From assembly GCA_022496805.1 (NCBI GenBank), contig CM040092.1:13348113-13412112 (forward strand): DNA of 64,000 nucleotides, written 5' to 3'. This document shows positions 22,801 through 33,001 of this stretch, piece after piece (position 1 is the stretch's first letter; every line of letters starts with the position of its first letter). The notes beneath the pieces were generated by a model that was not told the origin of the DNA, searched no databases, and saw nothing but the letters and a program-made list of their open reading frames with translations. Source of the DNA: Pohlia nutans. Taxonomy: Eukaryota > Streptophyta > Bryopsida > Bryales > Mniaceae. A program made the translations under genes and the position numbers.

Positions 22801-23999
22801 GAAGTTGTGATTGATTGCCAATGCAGGCGCATCAAGATGGTCCAGTATATCATCCCGTGGTGGCCATTCTCTCACTTGGAGCTCCCACTATGATGCACTT
22901 CACACCTCACTCACGCTTGACCGAGGCCAACAAAGCTGGTTGGTGTCACACAATATATCCAAGTGCTGCAAATTTAGTGCTGTTTTAAAGTCTTGGGAAA
23001 CAATGTTGATGATTTGGGTCATTCATTGCCAGTGACTTCAATTCATTGTGCTGTTTGCTGAAAAGCTAGATGGGTTGCATGAGGAAGCTCAAACACAGCA
23101 AGGCGAGAAAGAGTATAACATCGAAGCGACGTGCTCATTGGTGTTGATGCCCCGGAGTTTACTGGTCTTCAAAGACTCCGCTTACGCAGGTAAGCTCAGG
23201 GGCGTGTATGTCTGAACATCCCATTTTGGTCTTTGAAGACATTCAAGATCCCGCACGTACTAGGTTGCAGAGTTTCTTTGTTGTTGCAAACTCAGCTTAT
23301 TGGTAAGTGTGCTGGAACTCATACCTGGTTTTGCTGTGTGAAGACTATCTGCACGGGATTGACGAGGCGTATGAAGATCTTCTCAACGACAAAGTACGCT
23401 TTGAGCCTCTCAATGCTAGTGTTAAGAGTTGATGCGAACAACTAATCTATGCTCTAATCAATATTTGAACAACTAAAACATGCTCTGCCTTTGTTCTCTA
23501 TTCAGCTATGCTTTTGCATGTATCTAGTGACGTTTACGAAAATCTGTTTGCTGCAAGTCCTGTTTAATTGGATCTTCCTAACGTGGCCTCAGGAAAAAGG
23601 TCTAGGTAATTCTAGGACTGAAGCTGAATCGTCTTAATCCAGTTTCGTCACAGGGCTTGAAAAGAGTGGCATGTTTGTTTGATGTGACGCTGGAGAGTAC
23701 TCAAGTCTTTTGCTGGGACACCAAAACATTCCGAAGAGTTTGTTTTTTGTTGCTTGTCCGTTGGTTTAATGCCTCCTTTCATCTCTTTTCTCCTGCAGGT
23801 GCTGAATCTGGACGCTTATCGGACGCATAAGAGAGGGAAAAAGCTAGGGCTAGAAGAGGATATGCCTGACGGGGAAACAGTCGCTGCAGGGCTTACTACG
23901 TTTCAGTCGCAATCAAACCTTATGAAAAGGTCAGGGACTCGGATTTCGCTCACATGCCGGCATGTGCCAAAAGTGTACAAGAATCTCCTCCGACTGTAG
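19823..23999 (+). CDS. ALKBH6: ALKBH6-like Fe(II)/2-oxoglutarate dioxygenase, eight exons
   Basis: The exons are 19823-19954, 21109-21169, 21457-21495, 22296-22408, 22827-22938, 23070-23189, 23344-23393 and 23799-23999. All have GT/AG borders, the phases agree, and together they encode 275 residues. The product begins with a Ser-rich stretch, then FRVGSLPTIFYVPDFVS, NRRLQNWGG, NHVLVNEYLPGQGI, the iron ligands H-x-D in TAHQDGP, VAILSLGAPTMM, a conserved histidine in YLHGI, and the 2-oxoglutarate-binding arginine region in RISLTCRHVPKV. This order matches ALKBH6 proteins, members of the AlkB family; the physiological substrate is poorly defined. The reading is from splice signals, not transcripts. 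Introns 1, 2 and 4 carry MITE copies. Confidence 0.93.
20608..20841. mobile_element. 230-bp TTAA MITE in ALKBH6 intron 1
   Basis: TTAACCCCTAAAGGACCAAG starts it and CTTGGTCCTTATGATTAA ends it. Its close relatives are 56563-56797 and 61060-61288. Non-coding, wholly intronic. Confidence 0.75.
20915..21413. repeat. Two degenerate relatives of the 230-bp MITE
   Basis: About 20915-21082 (AAGGACCAAGAAGTCATG to AATTTAGGGTTTAAA) and about 21190-21413 (ending GGTCTTTTAGGGTTAAA) repeat the landmarks of the MITE at 20608 (CAACACATGCAATGTTCTT and CATTTTAAAACCATGAAT). Exon 2 lies between them. They are in ALKBH6 introns 1 and 2. Confidence 0.55.
21784..22045. mobile_element. MITE in ALKBH6 intron 3, copy 2 of 8.2-kb family
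   Basis: Starts AAGAGCCGCTCCCCATGAAG. Homologous to 8205-8462, sharing GGTTCACTGTTCAA, TAATAAAAGTGAGA and AATCCAAAGCAGGA-type blocks. Non-coding. Confidence 0.5.
22620..22810. repeat. Degenerate 230-bp MITE in ALKBH6 intron 4
   Basis: Carries the family landmarks CAACACATGCAATGCTCTTC and GATATAAAACATGATCTC with decayed ends. Confidence 0.45.
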
Positions 24000-24197
24000 G
24001 AATCAATTTTCAGGCCGATGATTCATCAGCAGCATGCTTAGGAGGTTAGGCCATATATGGATGACGCCGCTGGTTCATATGAGACGAGAGGCATACTGAG
24101 CAACTTACGAATGGAGGGTAGAGTTTCTTATCGATTCAGATTTTTCGGGTTCATTTCTTGACAAGTCATGCTGTGATGTCCTGCTGCTATCACTGCA

Positions 24198-25668
24198 TCA
24201 TTCTTCTCCGTACAAGCTGGCTGATGATCTGGAGAAATACGGATCCAAGGATTGGTAACGGTAAACCGTTGCCATGTGTGTCATTTCAAGTTAAGGAAAA
24301 ACTAATCCTGTAGAAAGGATCGTGGATCAAGCTTGTTGGGATTTCTGCAAGACTTGCAAAATTTTCAGTCAGATTTTTATGAACAATTTGTGATCTGGTT
24401 ACGTACCTGAGTGGATTTGCTTTCCTCCCTCGACGACTCCTAGGCTGGCTGGCCGGTGTCTTGCTGGAAAGTGACGTTACTGATGTTACGGACTTAGTGC
24501 TCCTCGTCTTCCTCATTTTGGGTATCATTTTCTCTTCATTTTCCACTATGTTTGCAGTTACGTGTGCACCTTGATCAGCATCCAGGTGACCTTGATGGTC
24601 ATTTTCGGTCTCAGTCAGCCAATTCAATTTGCGCACCAGATTAATGGAGGCTGAAGGTTGATCTCGTCTTCTAGGTGTGGACCTCTTCTGCTTTGTGACT
24701 TCTTTGGGGAAATCACTAGCTTGGTACGAAGACTTCCGCCTCGTTGACTGCTTAACCTCCGGATGCTTTTCAACCTCCAGACCATCTGGCGCTTCGTTTA
24801 TTATGCTGGAGAGCCTGGAGTTCTCAGCCGTCTCATCAGCATCTGTAGGTTCGTCGAATGGTAGCTCCTTCGCCATATCCTCGTCTGGAATCAAGTAGCT
24901 GTCTACGCAGATCTCATTTGTATCGGCATCGATATCCAAGGGATCTGGTTGTCTTCCAATTTCTACTACAGCATGATCACATGCCACGTCATCACGCGCA
25001 CACCATACATCCTCCCTAACCGGGATACCATCAAGGCTAGGGTCATTCTCAACATACAGGATGGATGTATGTGGTGAGAAGGCTTGAACACGTCGTAGGT
25101 TATCTCTTGCGCCAATTTTGGTAACTTCAGTGACGCTGTCTCTATCGTTGGACTTGAGGTTCTTGTGAGTATCATCACTGGATTCGCTGTTATTAGCTCC
25201 TCTGGTTTGCGTACCGGTTAACAGCCAATGTTCTGCCTCTTCGTTTTGCGAAGCAAGAGGCTGGCTGGCTCCTCTGGTATGCGCACCGTTCGACGGCCAA
25301 TGTTCTGCCTCTTCGTTTTGTGAAGCAAGAGGAATCACATCAGTTGTACAGGACTCCCAAAGCTTATACGTTGAGCAATCACTTACAAAGTAAGTCAGGT
25401 CAGAAGCGGGAGACTCGGTCTGTGACTTGAAGATATACGGTAAGAGATCTGGGAGACTATCAAATGTCTCAGCTGAACCGCTTGGATCTGGCTCCTCCAA
25501 TAAATCTGCTACCGCGCTCGCATCGGGCATGGAAATATCTCGAAATCTGAGAGTCAACTTTTGTGACAATTTGATCTTACGTGTGCTCATGTCTACCAGC
25601 AACATATACAAATCACTGTCTTCAAATCTAAATAACACGTCAATAGTCCGCACTGCTCCTTGAATCAA
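24198..25668 (-). CDS. Unrecognised protein gene (3' exons)
   Basis: A long minus-strand frame from 25668 down runs to a strong donor CTCAG/GTACGTAA at 24407/24406. An acceptor TTTCTCCAG then leads into a short last exon 24228-24198, ending S-S-A-S-L-Y-G-E-E-stop. About 430 residues are encoded. The N-terminal ~45 residues look folded (TIDVLFRFEDSDLYMLLVDM). The rest is acidic, Ser-rich and probably disordered, with basic patches such as PRRR and PRSRRGRK. A 24-residue tandem repeat (LASQNEEAEHW) is present. The upstream end has no ATG in frame until 25608, so either the start is there or 5' exons are missing. It lies tail-to-tail with ALKBH6 about 200 bp away. The function is unknown. Confidence 0.6.
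25224..25332 (-). repeat. 72-bp in-frame tandem duplication
   Basis: A 37-bp block ending GAAGCAAGAGG occurs at 25224-25260 and 25296-25332 with one mismatch and a 72-bp period (24 codons). It duplicates the LASQNEEAEHW segment of the surrounding protein. Confidence 0.85.
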
Positions 25669-26097
25669 GTCGATTGGTTAACATTTTATCTCTTCTGGCC
25701 GCTCCTAATCGACGACTTACTATCCGGTACTCCTCCTGGACATGTCATCAAGTTGTAATTCAAATGCGTTAATCTTCTCTCTCCCAGATCATAAGTGAGC
25801 AGAATTATTCTTTAACAGAAGCTCTTGTACTCGCGAGTAGGAAAGATTAATTAAGTCACATGTGCTACCACAGCCCGTGATCAAGTCAAAACGAGACGCG
25901 TTTCCTTTTCCTAAACATGTAATCAATTGAGTAGCCTCTCTACAAATAATCACCATACGATCGTCCTCGCCAGAATTACGTATTGAACAGTCGTTTATAC
26001 TAGCTAGAATAGAGTCGATTCAAATCTGAGTAACCAGTCCATAAAGTCTAGTTTTAATTTGTGTATTTCAGATATTTGAGCGCACGATACGAGTTCA

Positions 26098-27040
26098 TAC
26101 TGAAGGAGTCGAGATCAATTCCTTGGAGACTCGTACACTAACGTTTAACAACACTCCAGATCAACACCGCACAAGATTCAGATTGCAAAGCGAAATGGAG
26201 ATGACTTCAGCAAAGAGCAGTGTTGTACCTTTCCATAAGATATCGCAACGTATTCAATGTAACGATCACCTCTTTAAAAAAGAATGCAGCTCTCAATTTC
26301 GAACGGCAAAATATGAACCGTATTCTCCCTTGCCGTAATTTCACTACAAATTAAGATGACGGACATCAGCTCGTTGGCATTATCGAGGACGTGCGTTGTA
26401 GCTGGCTCGCAGATGATATTTTAGTGGAAGATACGAGTACAAAATGAAAGAGTCGTTTATTTCCAATTTCTTGGAGACTCATACTAACAATTAATACCAC
26501 TCCAGATCAACACTGCACAAGATTCAGATTGCGAAGCGAAAGGGAGATGAAGCAAAGAGCAGTGTATAATAGTACCTTTCCATAAGATGTTGCAACGCAT
26601 TCAATGTACATAACGATCACCTCTAAAAAAACAGAATGCAGCTCTCAATTTTGAACAGCAAAGTATGAACCGTATTCTCCTTTGCCGTAGTTTCACTACA
26701 ATTACGATGACGGACATCAGCTCGTTGGCAATATCGTGCGCTGTAGCTGGCTCGTACAAAATGAAAGAGTCGTTTACAGCCAATTTCTTGGAGACTCATA
26801 CTAACAATTAATACCACTCCAGATCAACACCGCACAAGATTCAAATTGCAAAACGATGAAAGAGCTGTGGCGCAAGCAGTTTAGTACCTTTCCATAAGAT
26901 GTGGCAACGCATCTCCAAAAAAGAAAGCAGCTGTCCAACAAAACATGCAGAGTATTCTCCCTGGCCGTAATTTCACTACAAATGAAGATGACGGTCAGCT
27001 CCATCGCAATATCACACTAGCGTCGTGGATAGTGCTCTGA
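26098..27040. repeat. Three tandem ~330-bp units upstream of the 24-kb gene
   Basis: Units start near 26098, 26446 and 26763. Each has TTGGAGACTC, then CACTCCAGATCAACAC, then CACAAGATTCA, then CTTTCCATAAGAT, then ATTCTCCC/TTGCCGTA and CATCAGCTCGTTGGC-type blocks in the same order. On the minus strand each holds ATCTTATGGAAAG/GTAC, a plausible splice donor. They lie in the promoter or 5' leader region of the minus-strand gene at 24.2-25.7 kb. Confidence 0.7.
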
Positions 27041-27399
27041 GCCATCACCTGAAATTAAATGAAACTGAATGCTTCTAAGTAAAAGCCATGGATCGAAAGA
27101 TGCAATCCGTCGCACGCCCATGCACCTTTGTTCCAGAGCCTCCGAATCTGACTACATCCATCCAATTAGATGACAACGAGCCTCCAAATGGATGGAGATC
27201 GAACGACATCCAAATTTGAATGGGATAGAGATGATAATCATTCATTCGACTTCTGTTCTCGAGGCCATCATTGTCGCATTTAAATTGAGCCCTCATGGCG
27301 GGCGGGCGCGCGTGAGGAGAATGAAAGCACTGGTAAACAGGCTTGCTTTTTTACAAATTTTTAACCTAAACGTACCTGGGTTAAACGTACCTGGGTGTC

Positions 27400-28468
27400 C
27401 CCGGAATTGACAATTTGAGAAAAATCATCATAAACTACTATTTAGAAGAATGTTTTGGAATTGATATACAAATGAAAGTTCTAGATTTTGAATTTTAGAT
27501 TCCATGTATACGGTTTGATTCACTGATACTATCACCAATATTTAATTATAAAATTTGAAAGTTAAAATTAAAAATTCCTTCCAGATTCGATTACAAACAA
27601 AATTTTAATATTTTTTGAGTAAAATTTGTTGGAATGAATTTGAAATGAGATACTCTTAAACGTGATGATTCTTTGAAATTTTTGCATTTCTTAAATCTAA
27701 GACCTCATTTTTGCAAGGCCACTTTTGAACTACAGTCAATGCAATTTTGGCTTGGTCAACGACTTGACATACTTCTACATTTGTAATTTTAGAAAAATAT
27801 GTAATCAAGTATGACTAAATCTAACCGTTAGCTAAGACAACAACTTGATGAAGAATCTCCAAAAAATTGGATGACTTTCATCAAAGCATTGATGAGAACG
27901 TGAGAAGGGTTTGAATCTGTTAGTCATCCACTTTCTAGACGTTGTGACGTTTAGGAGTTAAACGTTCACACTAAAATACTATATTGTATTTTTCTGATAT
28001 TTTTCTCAGATAAGGTATTATTAAACTGATTTACCGTGATTTTTTTGTAATTATTTCTTTAAAAATAAATTTAATAAGATTTTTCAAAGTTTTTTTTTGT
28101 AAAAATCATAGTAATTACAAAAATGCTCAGAATAGTATGGAAATTTTAGGAAAAGTGTTAATAGTAGTTATGAACAACAAGGTATAGATGACATGCTTCT
28201 TGAGCTTACATAAAAAAGAAAATCAATAGAAAAACTTTTTTTGCAGTGTATATTGAAAGTTTAGGGTTTTGAGCTTTAAAGTGTTGTGAAAAACGCAATT
28301 TTAACAATTTTGGAGAATGATAAATTGGATTAGAAAGTATAAGACATCCCCCACACTTTCATAATTGGAACCATTTTCATTTGAAATTAGGAACTAGGTG
28401 AAAATCAACGTTTGATTAAAAGACGATCACACATGGCCCCACGGGGCTCCTTGCACACTTAAGGGTTA
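27400..28468. mobile_element. Two adjacent TTAA MITEs
   Basis: The first ends GACGTTTAGGAGTTAA at 27961 and the second starts in the same TTAA, ending CTTAAGGGTTAA at 28468. The pair parallels 3511-4506. Non-coding. The first shares the body of 55253-55828. Confidence 0.6.
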
Positions 28469-28777
28469 ACCCGTTCCATGTCCAAAACTCTCCGTTGACA
28501 TGGAAAAATAAAATGAAGCCGTCCCAAAACTAATCATTTAAGAAATCAACACGTCCACAGACCGGTTGGTGAAAAAAAACAAGTCCCAAAACTAGTTAAA
28601 AAACAATTGACCCGTCCCATTAAAAAATATTAGGATAAAAACAAAAACGTAAATATTAATTAATCAATTAATTTTAAAATTAAAAGAAACTGCAATGAAT
28701 TGATGAAATGCAGCCTAGCATGAGTGGCTATTGGTCTGGCCCTTGCCAACCCGGCATATTCCAACTTCCAATCCAAC

Positions 28778-28897
28778 CACTCGTAGAAAATGTGGCGCTC
28801 TCCAGCAAGATGCCCAGGAAAAATCACTATGCATGCGTGGAATTGGGCACTACTTGCTTGGGCACCTCCCTCGGCAGTGCCACCTTTTCTACTAGTA
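28778..28897. mobile_element. CACTA-type MITE (120 bp), second copy
   Basis: CACTCGTAGAAAATGTGGC at the left is inversely matched by GCCACCTTTTCTACTAGTA at the right. Homologous to 11567-11686. The flanks share a longer AACTTCCAATCC repeat. Confidence 0.6.
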
Positions 28898-30589
28898 AAC
28901 TTCCAATCCCACCCGGCCTTGCCCATATTCAGCCTTTTTTTTTAATCCATTTGAGCTCACACTTTCACAATTTTTAATCCATTTGAGGATTTTTAATTGC
29001 CACTACACTCTGAGTGGGATGAAAATCATCTGGGGATTTATGCATACACGTGCGAGAACAATCTATTTAATGGTTGGGGGGGGGGGAGGGGGGGGGACGG
29101 GATATTTGCCTTCCTTCGTTGAATATTTTCCACTTTATAAGTAGCTAAATTTCTATTGGATCATATTTTCTAACACCTTATCATTACTTATAAATTTTAA
29201 AGTAGCATAATTCTTATCACCTTATCTATTGATAAATAGTAGAATTTTTGTGTGAACAAAGTGCGCATACAATATGCATACATTACATTGCGCATGCAAA
29301 CATTACTCTATACATTACACATACATACAACCAACATACCACAATAAAGAAACTTCACCAAACATAACAAATCAACACCAACATACATAAATTGTTAACA
29401 CCAAGAAATATAAAGACTTAGTGTCAACACTAGGAAAGAACATTACACCTTCAACTTCAATGGACACCCTGAAATATACACACTTCATGATTGAATCTAG
29501 GCACATTACCAACAACGAGCGTTACACTTCATTTAACTTAGAAGTATTAAAACATACATGGGATCTCAACTTTTCAACATCCACATACATCCTAAACCCA
29601 ACCAAAACTTTTCTCGCACAAACATACACTCCTGCATACATCCTCAACCCAACCATATATTTGCATTAGACATACATTCAGCAGTAGCATTAAAATTCAG
29701 CATTTAAACGTGTTTAGGGTCAAATAGTACATCCGCATCTATATCACAATCGACTGAGTAATTCAACGTACAAAGCCCTAACAATATGAACATCAAACCA
29801 CCCCAAAAGAGTACTAGACATTGCAAGTAGTAGGAGCTTGAATCCAAAATAGAACAATAGATTATAGAAAGTAAAGCAAATTGGAATAAGAAGGATGACA
29901 AACACAAGCAAACTCTAAGGTCTGCAATAGCGAGACCCTAATCTGCAACAACAGTGGCTAGACAACGAAAGTATGACAACAACGTTGGCCACACAAGCAA
30001 TGACCACACTGATGTCTACACTCCGTCTAGTATCAACGCTCCTGTGAGGGCAAGTCAACTGTGTGGAACAGAGCAACATCAAAATACTAGAGTGAATGAA
30101 ACCCCAACGTTTGTAGCAATCAAATCCCAACGCGTGAGAGAATGCCTATGAAACCCCAACATAGAGATGAATTGCCTAACTCGTGCTCGAAAAACGATTA
30201 TGCAGACAATGATGACAACATATTTCATCCATCACTGATACCGTGTGTGAAATTCAACCATTTGCTTATAGCACTTGTAGATTTTTTATCCAATGTATGT
30301 ACTCGTAGTTTAATTATGTTGATCCTATATTTTTTTAAATAACAACTTAATTTCTTCTATGGTAATTTACATCTAAATCTAAAAAAATGCCACAACTTTA
30401 ACCACATTGTACATTATGTATAATTCCCAAATTCACATTTGGAGGACGCTATTGTGTATCTAAAAAAAATGTAAAAACTATGTGTCATGAATAAAATCCA
30501 CCCTACATTTTCTTGCATGTGATTTTCTACATTTTCAACAGTGCCCGCCCCTAGATGATAATATTATGATATAAAATTAATGCGATATG
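28898..30589. other. No gene seen; G-run at 29077-29098
   Basis: AT-rich DNA with a G12-A-G9-type tract at about 29077-29098 that could form a quadruplex. Short frames have no family resemblance. Confidence 0.4.
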
Positions 30590-30710
30590 AAGATTTAGTA
30601 AAAATTTCACGCCTCACTAATTTTGAGATTTTACAAAAAAATGAATGCGCCCAGAGGCCAAGTGCATGATTACATGGCCGAGTGCGTTATTAGCAAATTG
30701 CGTATTAAGA
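30590..30710. mobile_element. Fold-back element terminal remnant
   Basis: GGCCAAGTGCATGATTACAT followed by GGCCGAGTGC and GCAAATTGCGTATT matches the right terminus of the fold-back elements (GGCCAAGTGCATGATTATAT ... GCGAATTGGGTGTT). Only the end survives. Confidence 0.6.
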
Positions 30711-31485
30711 GTTGAATCCAAGTCTCATAATGCAAGAGTTCTCTCCAATCGCCACCTCCTACTCTCACGGAACAATATTGAGTATCAATTAGAGAACTAT
30801 TGTTAAATTGAGATGTTGGAACAATATAATATACTAATTCGAAATGTCATATACAATTTCTTGGCATAATAATAATTATAACAACATTGCCTCAAAGACC
30901 ATCATGAATGAAGATTTTGTTGAATGTAGTTTGTCTATCTATGCCTAGGGGCATGGGTAGCAAGGCATATGGAAGAAAGTACTCAAGCAAAGAACGGTTG
31001 AGCAAATTGGGCAGTTTTTTTCTTTTTCTTTTTCTTTTTCTTTTTCTTTCTAAATTGGTATTCTTTTAGTCAACTATAAGAGCATTTTGTTAACTCTTTG
31101 AATACAATTTTTCTCTTAAATTCCAAATTAATAGTCTCCACTAATGTAAAATCACAATGTTTGAACTTTGAAAGATTTATTTTTCGCCATGCATTTGCAA
31201 ATGAGTAATTCATCTTTAAAAAATTGTCTAATACCAAGTTTAGTAATATGTATGTGTCTCATAATTTGTGCAAGTTTATGATTTGTTTTGAATTCTAGTT
31301 AAAAATCTATTGAAAGTTTTTTCATAGATAATAACTCACAAACAAATAAATAAATCCAATAGCCAAACTTGTCTGCATTGAGAAAAAAAAAAAAAAAACA
31401 ATAGTAGACATCTTTTAAAAATTAATTTGAATTCAAGGTATTCTTTATGTACATTTACATGAAAAATTTCAATAGTAGAATCAAA
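30711..31485. other. No gene seen
   Basis: AT-rich DNA with a (CTTTTT)n tract near 31016-31050. No gene or element end recognised. Confidence 0.4.
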
Positions 31486-31656
31486 ATACCGTACCTTCAT
31501 AGCAGCTTCGCTTTTATTAATTCTAAAAATAGAAAAAATTGGAATTTTTTCCAAATTTTTTTTTGTGAAGGGAAAAGATGGATTTCAGACAATATTTGGG
31601 AAAAATAATGAATTATACGTCCGAGGAATGATGAAGTTGCTATGAAGGTACGGTAG
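31486..31656. repeat. Inverted-repeat element, 22-bp arms
   Basis: ACCGTACCTTCATAGCAGCTTC at 31489-31510 is inversely repeated at 31631-31652 with one mismatch. The ~120-bp spacer is AT-rich. It resembles a small MITE; no target duplication could be fixed. Confidence 0.6.
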
Positions 31657-32261
31657 TGGCATTACAATTGATTATTCAAAATTGCTAAAAAGCTAGAATG
31701 AACTTTTGGGTCCAAGGTTGTTACTAGGCATTAAACACCAAAAAGCACCCAAAAAAAAATTCTACAAAAAGTATGAAAATTCCCCCTCCCAAAAGGATGA
31801 AAAATCCAAATTTCATGTACATGTTATAAAGAATTGGATGATGAAGACACATTTGGATGAAATTTGTATTAAAATTGGATGAAAAATGATCTTATGTCCA
31901 AATATTGATGAAAATATGATTATTTAGCTTATTTAAAATATTTTATGCTTTCACTGTAGCTATTTTCAAAATATGAAAACTAAAAACCCTACTTCAGTCC
32001 ATTAGGAGTTGAAAGCAAAGGCTAATACCAATTATCAAGCTAGGTAGTTGCCAACTCATAATTTGATATCATATTGTTAAACTAAATTCTTACATCCATT
32101 ATCATTGTAAATTTAAAGAGTGAAATTATAATAGAAACAACATAAAAGATATTATACCTCATTTTAAAATAAACCCATCAAGAACATTTGTGAAAAAAGA
32201 AATTTGTGAACATTTTTGAACATTGTGATTGAAATTTTAAATGATTCTTTTTAAAATTGTT
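31657..32261. other. No gene seen
   Basis: AT-rich DNA without recognisable features. Confidence 0.4.
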
Positions 32262-32690
32262 GAGTCAAATAGATAGATAAATATGAACTCCGGTCCCCTT
32301 TCGGGGCCGGCGTGAATAAAGTGTCTGTTCGTCTTGACAATGAGCCAATGCCCACCGGACAGAGGGCCATTGGTACAAGACTACTCACCTCTTTCGAGAA
32401 TAGACACTTTAGTGACCAGAGATAAATACTAGTAATACTAGTAAAATGCATTAGTTAGAACTTGCGCGGGTATAAATTGTTGTTTGTTTTGGTGGTGGTC
32501 GCCAAGTCATGGTTCCAAGGTTGGTTGGAGAAGAACGTTTATGTTGCAATTGTACGGTCCGGGTTCGATACCCGTTGGGTCCGTCTGAGCGTTTATTGTG
32601 ATATACGTGGCTTGGTGCTGCTAGTGAATTAATCATAGGCAGGAAAGTTTGTACCAACCAACCGGCCCCGTCCCATCTACCTGAGACAAG
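32262..32690. repeat. tRNA-like repeat, uninterrupted copy
   Basis: Contains the two blocks that flank the MITE at 2.3-2.9 kb, here contiguous. The B-box-like GGTTCGATACCC lies at about 32569-32580. On the plus strand an A-box-like stretch precedes it (GTTCCAAGGTTGG). It abuts the 3' end of the LINE at 32.7 kb. Confidence 0.6.
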
Positions 32691-32779
32691 TGTGTACTTT
32701 GAGCTAAAATAGAAAATACAAAAGAAATAAGTAGTGGTCTTCACCATTACCCTCCTTTTCTTTGATAGTTTTGTTTTAT

Positions 32780-33001
32780 TCAGTAATCTATTGGTAATGG
32801 TTGGTTATTTTCTATTTTTCTTTTATGTAGAATAATTGATCCGGCATGATGTATAGCAATGGTATTTATTTCTTTGAATGTGTGTTTAATGGCGGTTTCT
32901 GGTAGCTTGAATTTTGTTTCAAGGAGTTTCATCGAGGGAACATGTGTTGTGCCTCTAGCTCCTGCCGTGATGACTATGAGTGGGTCAACTTTCCATCCTA
33001 A
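32780..33001 (-). CDS. C-terminal tail of the LINE polyprotein, shifted frame
   Basis: Directly after the stop at 33000-32998, the neighbouring frame stays open for 74 codons (LGWKVDPLIVITAGARG at the start) to TGA 32782-32780. In restriction-like endonucleases of R2-type elements a K...KY...L segment is followed by such a G-W-x-V / hydrophobic / G-x-R-G segment. The preceding piece ends ...KYQPLINN, so this is the natural continuation displaced by an indel in the ATTATTAATTA stretch. Confidence 0.75.
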   Translation of the reverse strand, partial: LGWKVDPLIVITAGARGTTHVPSMKLLETKFKLPETAIKHTFKEINTIAIHHAGSIILHKRKIENNQPLPIDY

